Position numbers and translations under genes: made by a program | Notes under the pieces: generated by a model | What the model was told of the DNA's origin: nothing | Databases searched by the model: none | The model's input: the letters and a program-made list of their open reading frames with translations, nothing else | Assembly: GCA_029558835.1 (NCBI GenBank) | Contig: JAKQDH010000163.1 | Location: forward strand, 100,047 to 164,046 | Reading direction: 5' to 3' | Length of the DNA stretch: 64,000 bases | Source of the DNA: Planctomycetota bacterium | GTDB lineage: Bacteria > Planctomycetota > Phycisphaerae > UBA1845 | Shown: positions 18,387 through 27,117 of the stretch, one piece after another | Numbering within the stretch: the stretch's first letter is position 1 | How the letters are laid out: the number at the start of each line of letters is the position of its first letter

Positions 18387-20096
18387 ATGACGCGCCCAAG
18401 CTATGCCCACAGCGGCTGGGATGTCCCCCTGCTCGGTGAGACCATCGGCCAGAACCTCGACCGCATTGCCGACACCTACCCGGACAACGACGCCCTGGTG
18501 TCCATCAAGCGGGGGGTGCGGTTCACCTACCGCGACTTCCGGACCATGGTGAACCGGGCCGCCAAGGCGTTCCTCGCCCTGGGCATCCACCGGGGCGACC
18601 GGGTGGCCATCTGGTCGATCAACAACTACGAGTGGGTCGTCGCTCAGTTCGCCACCGCGAAGATCGGGGCGGTGCTGGTGAACATCAACCCCGCTTACCG
18701 CACCCACGAGCTGGAGTACGTGCTGCGCGAGAGCCGGGCGAAGGTCCTGCTGCTCATCGAGGCCTTCAAGAGCTCCAACTACCTCGACATGTTCTACGAA
18801 ATCTGCCCGGAGGCGAAGTCGGCCGAGCCCGGCGAGTTTGACTCCTGGCGGTTTCCGCACTTAAAGAGCGTGGTGTTCATCGGCTCCCAGCCGCAGCCGG
18901 GGATGTTCACGCGCCGCGCCTTCGCGGAAATGGGGGATGAGTACCCCGACGATGAACTGGATGCCCGCGCGACCGAGCTGGACATCGACGACATCATCAA
19001 CATCCAGTACACCTCCGGCACGACAGGTTTCCCCAAGGGCGTCACGCTCACGCATAACAACATCCTCAACAACGCCGAGCACATCGGCGACATCATGCGC
19101 CTGACGCCGAAGGACCGCGTGTGCGTGCCGGTGCCGTTTTACCACTGCTTCGGCATGGTCATCAGCAACCTGGCGGCCGTGACCCACGGCGCCACCATCG
19201 TGATTCCCTCGCCCTGGTTTGATCCGCTGGCGACGCTCCAGGCCGTGCAGATCGAACGCTGCACCGTGCTGCATGGCGTGCCCACCATGTTCATCGCCGA
19301 ACTCGATCATCCCGACTTCGCGAAGTTCGACCTGACCTCGCTGCGAACGGGCATCATGGCCGGGGCGCCCTGCCCGATCGAATTGATGAAGCGCGTGGTC
19401 AGCGAGATGCACATGCCCGAGGTCCTCATCGGCTACGGCCAGACGGAGGCCTCCCCGATCACCACGCTCACCCGCCCTGACGATCCGCTCGAACGCCGCG
19501 TCACCACGGTGGGCAAGGTCATGCCGTTTCAGGAACTGAAGATCATCGACCCAATGACGGGCAAGACCGTTCCTCGCGGCGTGCCCGGCGAAATCTGCTT
19601 CCGCGGCTACCAGGTAATGGCCGGTTACGACAATAACCCCGAGGCCACGGCCGCCACCATCGACAAGCAGGCGTGGCTGCACTCCGGTGACTTGGGGACG
19701 ATGGACGAAGAGGGCTACGTGAAGATCACCGGGCGGATCAAGGAAATGGTCATCCGCGGCGGCGAGAACCTCTACCCGCGTGAGATCGAGGAGTTCCTCC
19801 ATACTCTGGATATCATCCAGGACGTGCACGTCATCGGCGTACCGGACGTCAAGATGGGCGAGGAGCTGTGTGCCTGCATCAAGCTGCGCGAGAAGGCGGC
19901 CGCCGACCCGCCCACACCCGAGCAGTTCCGCGAACTATGTAAAGGCAAGATCGCCCACATGAAGATCCCGCGCTACTGGTGGGTGCTCAACGACTACCCG
20001 ATGACCGTGACGGGCAAAGTGCAGAAGTTCAAGCTGAAGGACCTGGCCATCCGCCACTTCGGCCTGGAAGCGGCCGCCCGCATCGAGACGGCATAA
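18387..20096 (+). CDS. Medium/long-chain fatty acyl-CoA synthetase (AMP-binding)
   Basis: A 569-residue ANL-superfamily ligase. The P-loop YTSGTTGFPKGVTLTHNNI (about 209-227), the YGQTEASP motif (A5), the LHSGDLGTMDEEGYVKITGR hinge region and the catalytic lysine near the end (TVTGKVQKFKLK) are all intact. Such enzymes form acyl-adenylate and then acyl-CoA; the sequence resembles FadD-like/AMP-binding ligases acting on medium or long chains (MVISNLAAVTHGATIVIPSP). GGAGG 8 bases upstream fixes the ATG at 18387. It is monocistronic in this window, and no beta-oxidation gene is next to it, so the physiological acyl chain is unknown. Confidence 0.93.
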   Translation: MTRPSYAHSGWDVPLLGETIGQNLDRIADTYPDNDALVSIKRGVRFTYRDFRTMVNRAAKAFLALGIHRGDRVAIWSINNYEWVVAQFATAKIGAVLVNINPAYRTHELEYVLRESRAKVLLLIEAFKSSNYLDMFYEICPEAKSAEPGEFDSWRFPHLKSVVFIGSQPQPGMFTRRAFAEMGDEYPDDELDARATELDIDDIINIQYTSGTTGFPKGVTLTHNNILNNAEHIGDIMRLTPKDRVCVPVPFYHCFGMVISNLAAVTHGATIVIPSPWFDPLATLQAVQIERCTVLHGVPTMFIAELDHPDFAKFDLTSLRTGIMAGAPCPIELMKRVVSEMHMPEVLIGYGQTEASPITTLTRPDDPLERRVTTVGKVMPFQELKIIDPMTGKTVPRGVPGEICFRGYQVMAGYDNNPEATAATIDKQAWLHSGDLGTMDEEGYVKITGRIKEMVIRGGENLYPREIEEFLHTLDIIQDVHVIGVPDVKMGEELCACIKLREKAAADPPTPEQFRELCKGKIAHMKIPRYWWVLNDYPMTVTGKVQKFKLKDLAIRHFGLEAAARIETA

Positions 20097-20107
20097 GGTC
20101 GGCCGGG

Positions 20108-20145
20108 GGACCCCCTCTCCCCCCGCAAGAGGGCAGGGTGAGGGC
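20108..20145 (+). repeat. CCCTCTCCCC repeat, copy downstream of the acyl-CoA ligase
   Basis: CCCCCTCTCCCCCC-GCAA-GAGGGCAGGGTGAGGG. This is the same core and CAGGGTGAGGG tail as the copy inside the GT39 gene, with a slightly broken stem. Confidence 0.7.
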
Positions 20146-20336
20146 GCGTGCGGTTAAGCCCCGCTTCCCCTGCGTCCTGGTCAGCGTCGGCCCCTCGCGG
20201 CCGACGTGGAACATCCCACCGCTGCGCGGCTCCCATGCGCCCCGCACTGTAGCGCCGGCCCCCCGCGGGCCGGCGCCGAGGGCAGCAAACGAACCCGTGT
20301 GCGAGGAATCGCCCGCAGGCCGTGCGCGCGGTCGGG

Positions 20337-20876
20337 TCACGGCGAGGGCTGCAGGGTCGTCAACAGTTTCTCAGGATCGTACAGTTTCTCCGGCAGGCGC
20401 GACACGATGTCTGTGTAGAGATCCTCGTCCATCGTTGGCGTGCGGCTGAGGATCCAGAGAAAGTCGCGGCTGGGCGCGCCCACCACGGCCCACTGATAGT
20501 CGGGGTCGAGGTCGATGATCCAGTAATCGCCCTCGAACGGGCCGAAGAACCTCACCTTCAGCTTGGCATTGGTGACGGAATCCACCACCCGGGCTACGCC
20601 CTCGATGGAATCCTCGGGGCCGTCGAGACCGCCTTCCCGACAGGCATTCACCACGCGGACCTTGCCGTCATCTCGTAGCGAATACTCCGCGGTTGTCGCC
20701 ACGCAATCCGCTCCCTGGAAGAAAGTCGGGTAGCGGGCGATTTCATACCACTTCCCCATGTAGCGCTCGATGTCCACGTACTCGACCACCTCCAAGGGAA
20801 CAGCCGGGCCGCGCATCCCGCAGCCAGTCACCGAAACGCCCAGGACCAACAGAAACAGATAGTTCACCTTATTCAC
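20337..20876 (-). CDS. blc: Bacterial lipocalin lipoprotein (Blc-like)
   Basis: A 179-residue outer-membrane-type lipocalin. The lipoprotein signal ends in VTGC (Cys 19). The lipocalin signature follows (DIERYMGKWYEIARYPTFFQ, near 35-54), and the later FFGPFEGDYWIIDLDPDYQWAVVG and FLWILSRTPTMD match Blc. These barrels bind fatty acids or lysolipids and are induced by envelope stress. The gene starts with GTG at 20876, with GGGGAG 8 bases upstream. It is the last member of the leftward gene row that begins near 26 kb; lipocalin genes are recurrent members of LitR-type light clusters in other bacteria, which fits the neighbourhood. Confidence 0.9.
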   Translation of the reverse strand: MNKVNYLFLLVLGVSVTGCGMRGPAVPLEVVEYVDIERYMGKWYEIARYPTFFQGADCVATTAEYSLRDDGKVRVVNACREGGLDGPEDSIEGVARVVDSVTNAKLKVRFFGPFEGDYWIIDLDPDYQWAVVGAPSRDFLWILSRTPTMDEDLYTDIVSRLPEKLYDPEKLLTTLQPSP

Positions 20877-20949
20877 GCCAGGTCTCCCCTGTTGCTATTT
20901 GCCACGCATGCCGGAGCACCGATGGGCGGCATGCCATGCCCACCCGGGC

Positions 20950-22386
20950 TCACGAACCTGCTCCGAAGTTAACTTGAAATACCGCAAAATCTGCCAAGTC
21001 CACGTCCGCGTCCAAGTCCAGGTCCGCACGGTCGCAGCCGCTCAGAGGGGCGACCTGCGGGCCCGTGAGGCAATCGATGAAGGCGGCAAGGTCGGCTCCA
21101 TTGACAGCGCCGTCGCCATTGAGGTCGCCGGGTACTCGCCTCTCCGTCATCAGCGTTGCGTAGCTGCGCGTTCCTCCGTCCAGGTCCGCGCAGGCGCTGA
21201 TCAAGGCCGCGTCGGTCAGCGTGCCCGGCCCCGCTTCAATCTCAACCGTCACCCCGATCGGAGCCGACTCACCGGGGCCCAGCACGGCCGTCTGCGCCGG
21301 TGTCGGCGTCGTCAACCACGCGTTGTCCTCCACGTAGAGGGTGAAGCTGGTGGGCAGCGGGCCGGAGTTGGTCAGTAGGAACTCGGTGGCCACGGTCTGG
21401 CCTCCGCATCCGTGCAGTTCAGCCTGAGCGGGGTCCAGCACGATACCCGCGTCCAGCCGCGCGTTGTCCACGAGTGGATTGGAGTGAACCTCTGGTCCCC
21501 AGACCTGCCGCCAGACGGTCTGGTCGCCTTTCAGATAGAGCTGGAAGAAGCCCGTGAGCAGCCCGCGGGTTAGCGCCAGTTGGGTCGCACGCGGCAACGA
21601 ACCGCTGTCGCAGCCGAAGAAGCTGCTGTCCAGGAACCCGCAGTGCCAGCCGCCGTCGAGCAGGGGCAGCCGCCGCGGCGCCTGCGCGTTGTCGTACATG
21701 GGGATCGTGTGCCCCGAGGGCGGCACGATGGAGTCCTCGTCGCCGGCAATCAGGCAGACGGGCACCCGCACGTCGGCGAGCGCAGCGATCGCGGAGGGCG
21801 TCGTCTCCGCCGCCGCCAGGTTCGCCAGCGCGCGGATCCGGCCATCCCGTGCAGCAGCCAGGATGCTGGCGCCACCACCCATCGAGTGGCCCGCTACTGC
21901 GAAGTTCGCGGAGTCAACCTGCCCGTAGAGCCACGAGGCCGGATTCGCAGTCTCCCCTTCAAGATAAGACAAGCACCAGCGCAGGTCGTCGGCGAAGGCG
22001 GAGTGGTCAGGAAACAAACCGCCGTATGATTTGCTCGCCAGTACGAAGTAGCCCCAGGTCGCCAGGTGCTCCAAGGTACTTTGATAGCGGCTCACGGACG
22101 TAATCCAGCCGTGCCCGAACGAGATGGCCGGATAGGGTGCGCCGGCGCCGGTGTACGGCGCTCCCGGGCCGGAGGTGGTGGCCGGATAGAAGAGCACGGC
22201 GTCGAAACTCCCGCCGCTTGGTCGCGGCACGGATACGTCAACCCACCCAGCCCCATACGGGCCCGGATCTGAAAGACCCGCGTGCGCCGCCGTGGCGCAC
22301 AGAGCGATCCCCAACGCAGCCGCCCATTGCCCGGCCACACCCGCGCGGGCCCGCCGAACATCCACGCTGATGTAATCCACGCTCAT
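20950..22386 (-). CDS. Secreted alpha/beta hydrolase (PAF-acetylhydrolase/dienelactone-type) with dockerin-like C-terminus
   Basis: A 478-residue exported hydrolase. After a signal peptide (residues about 1-33, ending ATAAHA) the catalytic domain shows the nucleophile elbow GHSMGGG, an acid strand GDEDSIVPP and a His in GWHCGF. These form a plausible Ser-Asp-His triad for an esterase or lipase on short acyl esters. A beta-sandwich region (about 330-415) follows, then a tail with two EF-hand-like loops (DLNGDGAVNGADLAAF and DLDLDADVDLADFAVFQ) separated by CLTGP...GC. The start at 22386 is chosen because the signal peptide begins there. It lies in the leftward stress gene row but is not a usual member of such rows. 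Confidence 0.82.
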   Translation of the reverse strand: MSVDYISVDVRRARAGVAGQWAAALGIALCATAAHAGLSDPGPYGAGWVDVSVPRPSGGSFDAVLFYPATTSGPGAPYTGAGAPYPAISFGHGWITSVSRYQSTLEHLATWGYFVLASKSYGGLFPDHSAFADDLRWCLSYLEGETANPASWLYGQVDSANFAVAGHSMGGGASILAAARDGRIRALANLAAAETTPSAIAALADVRVPVCLIAGDEDSIVPPSGHTIPMYDNAQAPRRLPLLDGGWHCGFLDSSFFGCDSGSLPRATQLALTRGLLTGFFQLYLKGDQTVWRQVWGPEVHSNPLVDNARLDAGIVLDPAQAELHGCGGQTVATEFLLTNSGPLPTSFTLYVEDNAWLTTPTPAQTAVLGPGESAPIGVTVEIEAGPGTLTDAALISACADLDGGTRSYATLMTERRVPGDLNGDGAVNGADLAAFIDCLTGPQVAPLSGCDRADLDLDADVDLADFAVFQVNFGAGS

Positions 22387-22518
22387 GGTTCCGAACCTCG
22401 CGTACGGTAGTCTCACCAACCTCACAGCCGCAATACCCAACGCGTCATTATACCATCCTCGGACTTCCGGACCGCGACGCAGCGCGGGCAACCCCCAGGG
22501 CACCAACCGCCGCCCGCG

Positions 22519-23298
22519 CTACCGACGGCGCACCGGGATCTGCACCTCCGACCACTTGTCCCGGGAGCGCACTTCCGGGCCGTTGTAGAACAGGGCGCGG
22601 GGGTCACCCGCCTCCTCCCACTCCGCCTGACCCGACAGCCAGTCGCGCAGTGCCTTGATGCCGGTTCTTACGCGATCCAGCTTGTACGGTCCCCGCATGC
22701 CGATGGCCACGACGGTGACCGGCGGGAGATCCTCGACGAGAATGCGTGTGTCCTGGGGATCCATGCCGTCGGGGCCGAGTTCGGGCGTGCGATAGAGAAA
22801 CGACATGGTCCAACCGGTCGGTCTCGTCGCGCCGGGGTTGCCCAGGCCGTCGTAGTTCATCTCCACGGGCGACGTCATCGCGATGTCGCGCCGCTTGATG
22901 TGGTTGAACAGCGGGAAGAACGCGAAGTTCATGCCCCAATCCGGTAACATCGTCCCGCCGATACCCGCACGACGGACCGGCGGGTAGCGCTTCACCTCGA
23001 TCGCACCGGGCGGCGTAGGCTCCGGGTAACCGGCCGGCAGGGGCGTCGGAATCCGACAGGTACCGCTCCGAAACTCCCCGTCAGAGAACTCCGCCGCTGC
23101 CTGCGCGTCCCCGCCCACCCGGGTGACCGCGAACGTCTCCGCGTCGTCCGCCGCAGCGCGGGGCTCCGGGAGAGGCACCGCATAGCCCCCCAGCGGGGCC
23201 GGCCGGTGCAGACTGCAACTCGCCGCAAGCAGCGCGACTGCTCCAACGATGGCGACCGTTAGTAACAGGCTGCTGGTGACTACGGTCCGGTACAACAT
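22519..23298 (-). CDS. SOUL family haem-binding lipoprotein
   Basis: A 259-residue predicted lipoprotein: the signal sequence ends in LLAASC (lipobox), then a linker and a SOUL/HEBP domain (about 90-255) with IEVKRYPPVRRAGI, FFPLFNHIKRRDIAMTSPVEM and the C-terminal LFYNGPEVRSRDKWSEVQIP. SOUL proteins bind haem or porphyrin, and in light-response clusters may manage photosensitising tetrapyrroles. The ATG at 23298 has AAGGAAGGA upstream; the frame is open 80 codons further but those are not protein-like. It lies between DUF378 and the hydrolase in the same orientation. Confidence 0.88.
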   Translation of the reverse strand: MLYRTVVTSSLLLTVAIVGAVALLAASCSLHRPAPLGGYAVPLPEPRAAADDAETFAVTRVGGDAQAAAEFSDGEFRSGTCRIPTPLPAGYPEPTPPGAIEVKRYPPVRRAGIGGTMLPDWGMNFAFFPLFNHIKRRDIAMTSPVEMNYDGLGNPGATRPTGWTMSFLYRTPELGPDGMDPQDTRILVEDLPPVTVVAIGMRGPYKLDRVRTGIKALRDWLSGQAEWEEAGDPRALFYNGPEVRSRDKWSEVQIPVRRR

Positions 23299-23410
23299 CG
23301 CGTCGATTCCTTCCTTGTCTGTCAGTAAGCAACTCGCTGCGCGCCGAGGCGGTACGGGGGAGCGCTCAGTCATCGTGACCGAGCGCTCCCGCGGTTTGCC
23401 TGGGTTCTCC

Positions 23411-23638
23411 TCAGGCGCAAGCCGTCGCCGGCTGAACCCGCCAGCGCCTCTGAATCGCCTTAAGCGAGAGCGCCTGGTAGGCGGCCGCCAAGCCGACGAG
23501 CGTGTACACCACCCGTGCCAGGATGGACCCCGCGCCAAACAGCCCCGCCACCAGGTCGAAGTTCGCCAACCCGACCAGACCCCAGTTCAGTCCACCGACC
23601 ACCAGTAGAACCGCAGCCACAACGTCTAATGCTTTCAT
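23411..23638 (-). CDS. DUF378 small membrane protein (YuzA-like)
   Basis: A 75-residue protein with two membrane helices. The pattern ALDVVAAVLLVVGGLNWGLVG followed by LARVVYTLVGLAAAYQAL is the DUF378 signature, well conserved but of unknown function. The ribosome site GAGGAAG precedes the ATG at 23638. DUF378 genes often sit near stress or light-regulated genes; here it lies between the fasciclin and SOUL genes in the same orientation. Confidence 0.88.
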   Translation of the reverse strand: MKALDVVAAVLLVVGGLNWGLVGLANFDLVAGLFGAGSILARVVYTLVGLAAAYQALSLKAIQRRWRVQPATACA

Positions 23639-23695
23639 GACTTCCTCGCATTCTTCAAGAACGATCTTTTCGAACGTCCTTTCCGTGGGTCACGC

Positions 23696-24589
23696 CTAGT
23701 CCGGCATGATGACAGTGTCGATCACGTGAATGACACCGTTGGTCGCGGGCACGTCGGTCTTCAAGACCCTGGCGCCGTCCACCGTGACCCCGCTCGTGGT
23801 GTCAATCTTCACACTCTGGCCCTGCACGGTCTTGGCCTCCGTCAGCTTCACCACGTCGGCCGCCAGCACTTTGCCCGCGACAACGTGGTAGGTCAGGACC
23901 GACGCCAGCTTACTCTTGTCCTTCAGCAGCCCGTCCAGGGTTGCCTTGGGCAGCTTGGCGAACGCGTCGTCGGTCGGCGCGAACACCGTGAACGGCCCGT
24001 CCCCGCGCAGGGTGTCCGTCAAACCGGCCGCCTCAATCGCCGTCAGCAGCGTCTTGAACGAGCCCGCGGACCGCGCCGCTTCGATGATGTCGTTCTTGGG
24101 CATGATGACGGTGTCGAGCACGTGAATCACGCCGTTGCTCGCCACGATGTCGGTCGCGACGACGTTGGCGTTCTCGACACGAACACCCTTCGCGGTGTCG
24201 ATCTTCACCGTCTGGCCCAGCGCAGTCTTGGCGGTCTTCAGCTTCAGCACGTCGGCCGCCATGACTTTGCCCGGTACGACGTGGTACAGCAGTACGCTCT
24301 TCAGGGCGTCCGGGTTCTTCAGCAGCCCATCCAGCGCACCTTCCGGGAGCTTCGCAAACGCCTCATCCGTGGGTGCAAACACGGTGAAGGGGCCGGGACC
24401 GCTGAGCGTGTCCACCAGGCCCGCTGCCTCGACAGCCTTCACCAACGTCTTGAACTGGCCGGCCGCGGTCGCTGTCTGCACGATGTTCTGGGATGCACCG
24501 CGATTCTCTCCGGCCGAGGCGGAGGTCACCACGATGGCTACAGCGGCGACGACGGTGCACACTTGCATGACTTTCATCAATCGCGACAT
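23696..24589 (-). CDS. Exported protein with two fasciclin (FAS1) domains
   Basis: A 297-residue exported protein: signal peptide (about 1-26, ending SASAGE) and two tandem FAS1 domains (about 30-160 and 165-297). Each has the H1 box GPFTVFAPTDEAF / GPFTVFAPTDDAF and the H2 box near GVIHVLDTVIMP / GVIHVIDTVIMP. FAS1 proteins mediate adhesion at the cell surface; bacterial members are common in light-induced clusters. The GGAGAG site upstream favours the ATG at 24589 over the in-frame ATG at 24607. It ends 57 bases before DUF378. Confidence 0.93.
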   Translation of the reverse strand: MSRLMKVMQVCTVVAAVAIVVTSASAGENRGASQNIVQTATAAGQFKTLVKAVEAAGLVDTLSGPGPFTVFAPTDEAFAKLPEGALDGLLKNPDALKSVLLYHVVPGKVMAADVLKLKTAKTALGQTVKIDTAKGVRVENANVVATDIVASNGVIHVLDTVIMPKNDIIEAARSAGSFKTLLTAIEAAGLTDTLRGDGPFTVFAPTDDAFAKLPKATLDGLLKDKSKLASVLTYHVVAGKVLAADVVKLTEAKTVQGQSVKIDTTSGVTVDGARVLKTDVPATNGVIHVIDTVIMPD

Positions 24590-24627
24590 CTTAAGCTCTC
24601 CTTCCATAAGTGTTCTGTTGCAGTTCT

Positions 24628-25302
24628 TCAGTTATCAACTGAAACCAGTGCATCCAGCGCCGGGCTGCCTTCGAGCAGCCCCACTGCGAATACAGTATAG
24701 ATCTTGCCGGCGGCAAGCTCGACGTCGTCCAACTCGAGCACCACAACGGCTCCGGTTTCATCCCGCACCTGGAGGTCGTACATGCCGGCCGCGACTTCCA
24801 GGTAGGCCGACGCCTCCTTGAATGCAATGTTGTCAAACAGGGTCGTACCGTCCGCCAAGGTGATGTCGACGGTGGGTGCATCCGGACTCGCGTGCACGAA
24901 GCGCACCTTCGCCTCGCCGGAGGCCGGCGGGGTGTTGTCGTCAATCAGCACCAGCGGCTCGATCTGGTCCAGGATATCCACAGCTACCACCGAGATCTCC
25001 TGCCCCCTCGAAAGCGTGAGGTTCGCGTCGATCACGCCTGCGCTGTTGCAGCCGGCGCCGGCAGCCGTCACGCGAACCGCGTACACTCCCGGATCCAGAT
25101 CGGCGTAAGCCGTGACACTCGGAAAGGCCGCCCCCGTAAACGCAGCCTGCCCGTTTGCGCACACGTCGACCTCAGGCGCATCCGGACTCGCATGAATCAC
25201 CCGCAGACGCGCCTGGTCGCTGTTGCCGTCCGGCACCATCCCCGGGCAGCCCGCGATGCCCAACATCAAGCCCGTGATACTCACACAAATCGCCGTCCTC
25301 AT
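24628..25302 (-). CDS. DUF4397 lipoprotein, two repeats
   Basis: A 224-residue lipoprotein: the signal ends in LGIAGC, then two DUF4397 modules. Each opens with a near-identical strand (ARLRVIHASPDAPEVDV and AKVRFVHASPDAPTVDI) and has a YAVRVTAAGAG- or YDLQVRDETGA-type strand. DUF4397 is a beta-sandwich domain of surface proteins with unknown ligand. The AGGAG site 6 bases upstream supports the ATG at 25302. It is 38 bases upstream of the fasciclin gene, so the pair probably form one transcript with the genes downstream. Its start lies just after the decayed folE. Confidence 0.85.
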   Translation of the reverse strand: MRTAICVSITGLMLGIAGCPGMVPDGNSDQARLRVIHASPDAPEVDVCANGQAAFTGAAFPSVTAYADLDPGVYAVRVTAAGAGCNSAGVIDANLTLSRGQEISVVAVDILDQIEPLVLIDDNTPPASGEAKVRFVHASPDAPTVDITLADGTTLFDNIAFKEASAYLEVAAGMYDLQVRDETGAVVVLELDDVELAAGKIYTVFAVGLLEGSPALDALVSVDN

Positions 25303-25344
25303 TTACATTCTCCTCTCATTTAGATTCTTTGGCTCAACCTGTTC

Positions 25345-26011
25345 AGCAGTTAAGCAGCCCCCACTCCCGTGGCCGTCGTTGATCAGGGCCAAGCCCGCGG
25401 TCCGGGACGACGGGCAGCCGTTGAATGCTCCACGCAGGGCGGACGTCCCCACCACCCCGCTCGGCATCTGCGCGCCGGACCTGGTAAGACACAGGTGCCG
25501 AGTCTCCATGACCCCGCGGCCGCCTTGGGCTCCAAGCGGTCCATAAGGGCACCGGCTGGCGGGTCGTCCGCTCCCGGACCTGCGGCCGGCGGGCGAACAC
25601 TTCGGCCGTGCGCGCGCGCTTCGACAGCCCGACGACGCGACGGTTGGGCAGGTAGGCCACAGGCGCCGGACCGTAGAAGGCAAGCAGAGGGTGCCGGCGG
25701 CGCCAGTAGGCACCAATGTCGCGCAGCCGCACCACCTCGTCACACTCCTTGTGAGCAAGCGTTTGAGATGCTTCGCCGTACCCGTCCGCCGCCCGCCGAG
25801 TAGCTTGCTGTAGATGCTGGCGAAGCGTCCGGGCGCATCGCCGAGGCCTTCCGGCCCCGAGTCCCGGTTCCGGGGCGCCAGGCAACTCCGCTGCGACCCG
25901 CACGACGGGCGCCTTATCAAAGTTGCCCGCAGCGCGAATCAGGCGATGGGTCGCGGTCGCGCCCGTGTTACCTTCGATTTCACCTTTCAGGGCGATCATC
26001 TCGTGATCCAA
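25345..26011 (-). pseudogene. folE: GTP cyclohydrolase I (folE) remnant, frameshifted
   Basis: Recognisable GTP cyclohydrolase I pieces lie in two different reading frames. One frame (about 25863-25792) encodes GLGDAPGRFASIYSKLLGG, the usual early helix. A second (about 25780-25556) encodes PVAYLPNRRVVGLSK and FARRPQVRERTTRQ, the hallmark centre. The first frame returns (about 25545-25375) with METRHLC and SALRGAF, the hallmark end. At least two frameshifts are needed to join them. The zinc/catalytic segment that should read CEHH is RRRH here, so even a corrected product would lack a zinc cysteine. folE copies are frequent partners of LitR/CarH regulators. Either a real pseudogene or assembly errors explain the frame breaks, but the lost zinc site favours decay. 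Confidence 0.82.
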
Positions 26012-26020
26012 AATCGCTTA

Positions 26021-26043
26021 AAACGATCGTCTAAACGAATGTA
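26021..26043 (-). promoter_or_regulatory. Candidate operator boxes (TCGTTT/AAACGA) over the leftward promoter
   Basis: Two direct boxes, AAACGAT at 26021 and AAACGAA at 26033, lie exactly 12 bases apart. They cover the -10 and start region of a possible leftward promoter (-35 TTGAAT at 26065-26060, -10 TACATT at 26043-26038, 16-base spacer, minus strand). The same half-site occurs as a palindrome at the divergent promoter near 26202. Confidence 0.4.
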
Positions 26044-26174
26044 GTACGAATTTTGTCCTATTCAAGCCGCTGTTGGGGGAATCTGGCCCTGGAATAGCCA
26101 TAAGTACCTGTCCAACATGAACTTACAGGTTTTTTGGTTTTATGATCGCTTCACGGCGTTCATCAAGTTCTGGC

Positions 26175-26203
26175 TTGCCAAGGGAATCTCCACCCTCTAC
26201 AAT
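26175..26203 (+). promoter_or_regulatory. Sigma-70-like promoter for the MerR/B12-type regulator
   Basis: TTGCCA (26175-26180) and TACAAT (26198-26203) with a 17-base spacer match the housekeeping consensus at 5/6 positions each, the best promoter in the window. Transcription would start near 26210, only some 8 bases before the ATG at 26218, so the message is nearly leaderless. Confidence 0.6.
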
Positions 26204-26216
26204 CGTTCATAACGAT
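26202..26216. promoter_or_regulatory. Palindromic operator ATCGTT-CAT-AACGAT
   Basis: A perfect 6-3-6 inverted repeat overlaps the last bases of the -10 and the predicted start site, directly before the start codon. A protein bound here would block transcription, which suggests autoregulation by the adjacent MerR-type protein. Confidence 0.5.
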
Positions 26217-26217
26217 C

Positions 26218-27117
26218 ATGCATGGGAGCGTGATAACAACACGACAGGCAGCCCAGGCCCTCGGTGTGAGTGAGGCTTCGGTCAAACGCTGGTGTGACCA
26301 GGGCCTGCTCGCGGCGGTGAGGACCCCCGGCGGGCACCGCAGATTGCCGGTGACTGGCGTGGTCCGGTTCGTGCGCGAGCAGCGGTTGGAGCTCGTGCGA
26401 CCCGGCCTGTTGGGGCTGCCGGGCTTGACGGCGCGGGCGGGTCAAGGCCCGGAGAGGCTGCGCTCGGTCATGCAGGCGGCGCTGGCGGGAGCTGATGAGA
26501 ACGAGGCCGGTGGCCTGCTGTTCGGGCTGTACCTCGCCGGCACGCCCGCGGCCGAGATTCTCGACGACCTGATCGCACCCGCGTTCCGGGCCCTGGGCGA
26601 CCAGTGGGCACACGGCGAACTGGCGGTTTACGAGGAGCGTCGCGCGGTGGAGATGTGCACCCGACTGCTGCATCAGCTTCGCATGTTCCTGCCGTCCCCG
26701 GCGCCGGATGCCCCCCAAGCCATCGGCGGCACGCTGGCGGGCGACCCTTATTCGCTGCCCACGATGATGTTGGAATTGGCGCTCCGGGAGGTTGGCTGGC
26801 GCGCCGAGTCCTACGGCTGCGGGCACCCTGCGGCCACGCTGGCAGATGCCCTGCGGAACGTGCGACCGCGCGTGCTCTGGCTCAGCGTGAGTTCGTTTGA
26901 GTCGGAGCAGCAGCTCGTGGCGGATTGCGCTAGCTTGTACGCCGCCGCCCAAGAGTCGGGCGCAGCCCTGTTGGTGGGGGGTCGGATGCTGACCGCTGAG
27001 TTGCGGGAGCGGATCGACTACTCGGCGCACGGTGATAACTTGCGACATGCCGTCACGTTCGCGCAGGCGCTGCAGCCGCCTTGTCGCCCGGCGGCCGCGG
27101 CAGAAGGGGACCAGTGA
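26218..27117 (+). CDS. MerR-type regulator with B12-binding-like domain lacking cobalamin ligands (LitR/CarH relative)
   Basis: A 299-residue two-part protein. Residues 5-45 form a MerR-type winged helix (TTRQAAQALGVSEASVKRW, PGGHRRLP). Residues 80-285 match the helical plus Rossmann B12-binding halves of CarH/LitR photoreceptors, which sense light through adenosylcobalamin and repress carotenoid and stress genes in the dark. In CarH the upper-face motif is W-x9-EH; here it is W130-x9-E140-R141. The lower-ligand motif E/D-x-H-x-x-G reads DPYSLP (176-181), so the cobalt-binding His is Tyr. Classical base-off/His-on binding is therefore unlikely. It heads a rightward operon and faces a folE remnant across paired operator boxes. 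Confidence 0.85.
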   Translation: MHGSVITTRQAAQALGVSEASVKRWCDQGLLAAVRTPGGHRRLPVTGVVRFVREQRLELVRPGLLGLPGLTARAGQGPERLRSVMQAALAGADENEAGGLLFGLYLAGTPAAEILDDLIAPAFRALGDQWAHGELAVYEERRAVEMCTRLLHQLRMFLPSPAPDAPQAIGGTLAGDPYSLPTMMLELALREVGWRAESYGCGHPAATLADALRNVRPRVLWLSVSSFESEQQLVADCASLYAAAQESGAALLVGGRMLTAELRERIDYSAHGDNLRHAVTFAQALQPPCRPAAAAEGDQ

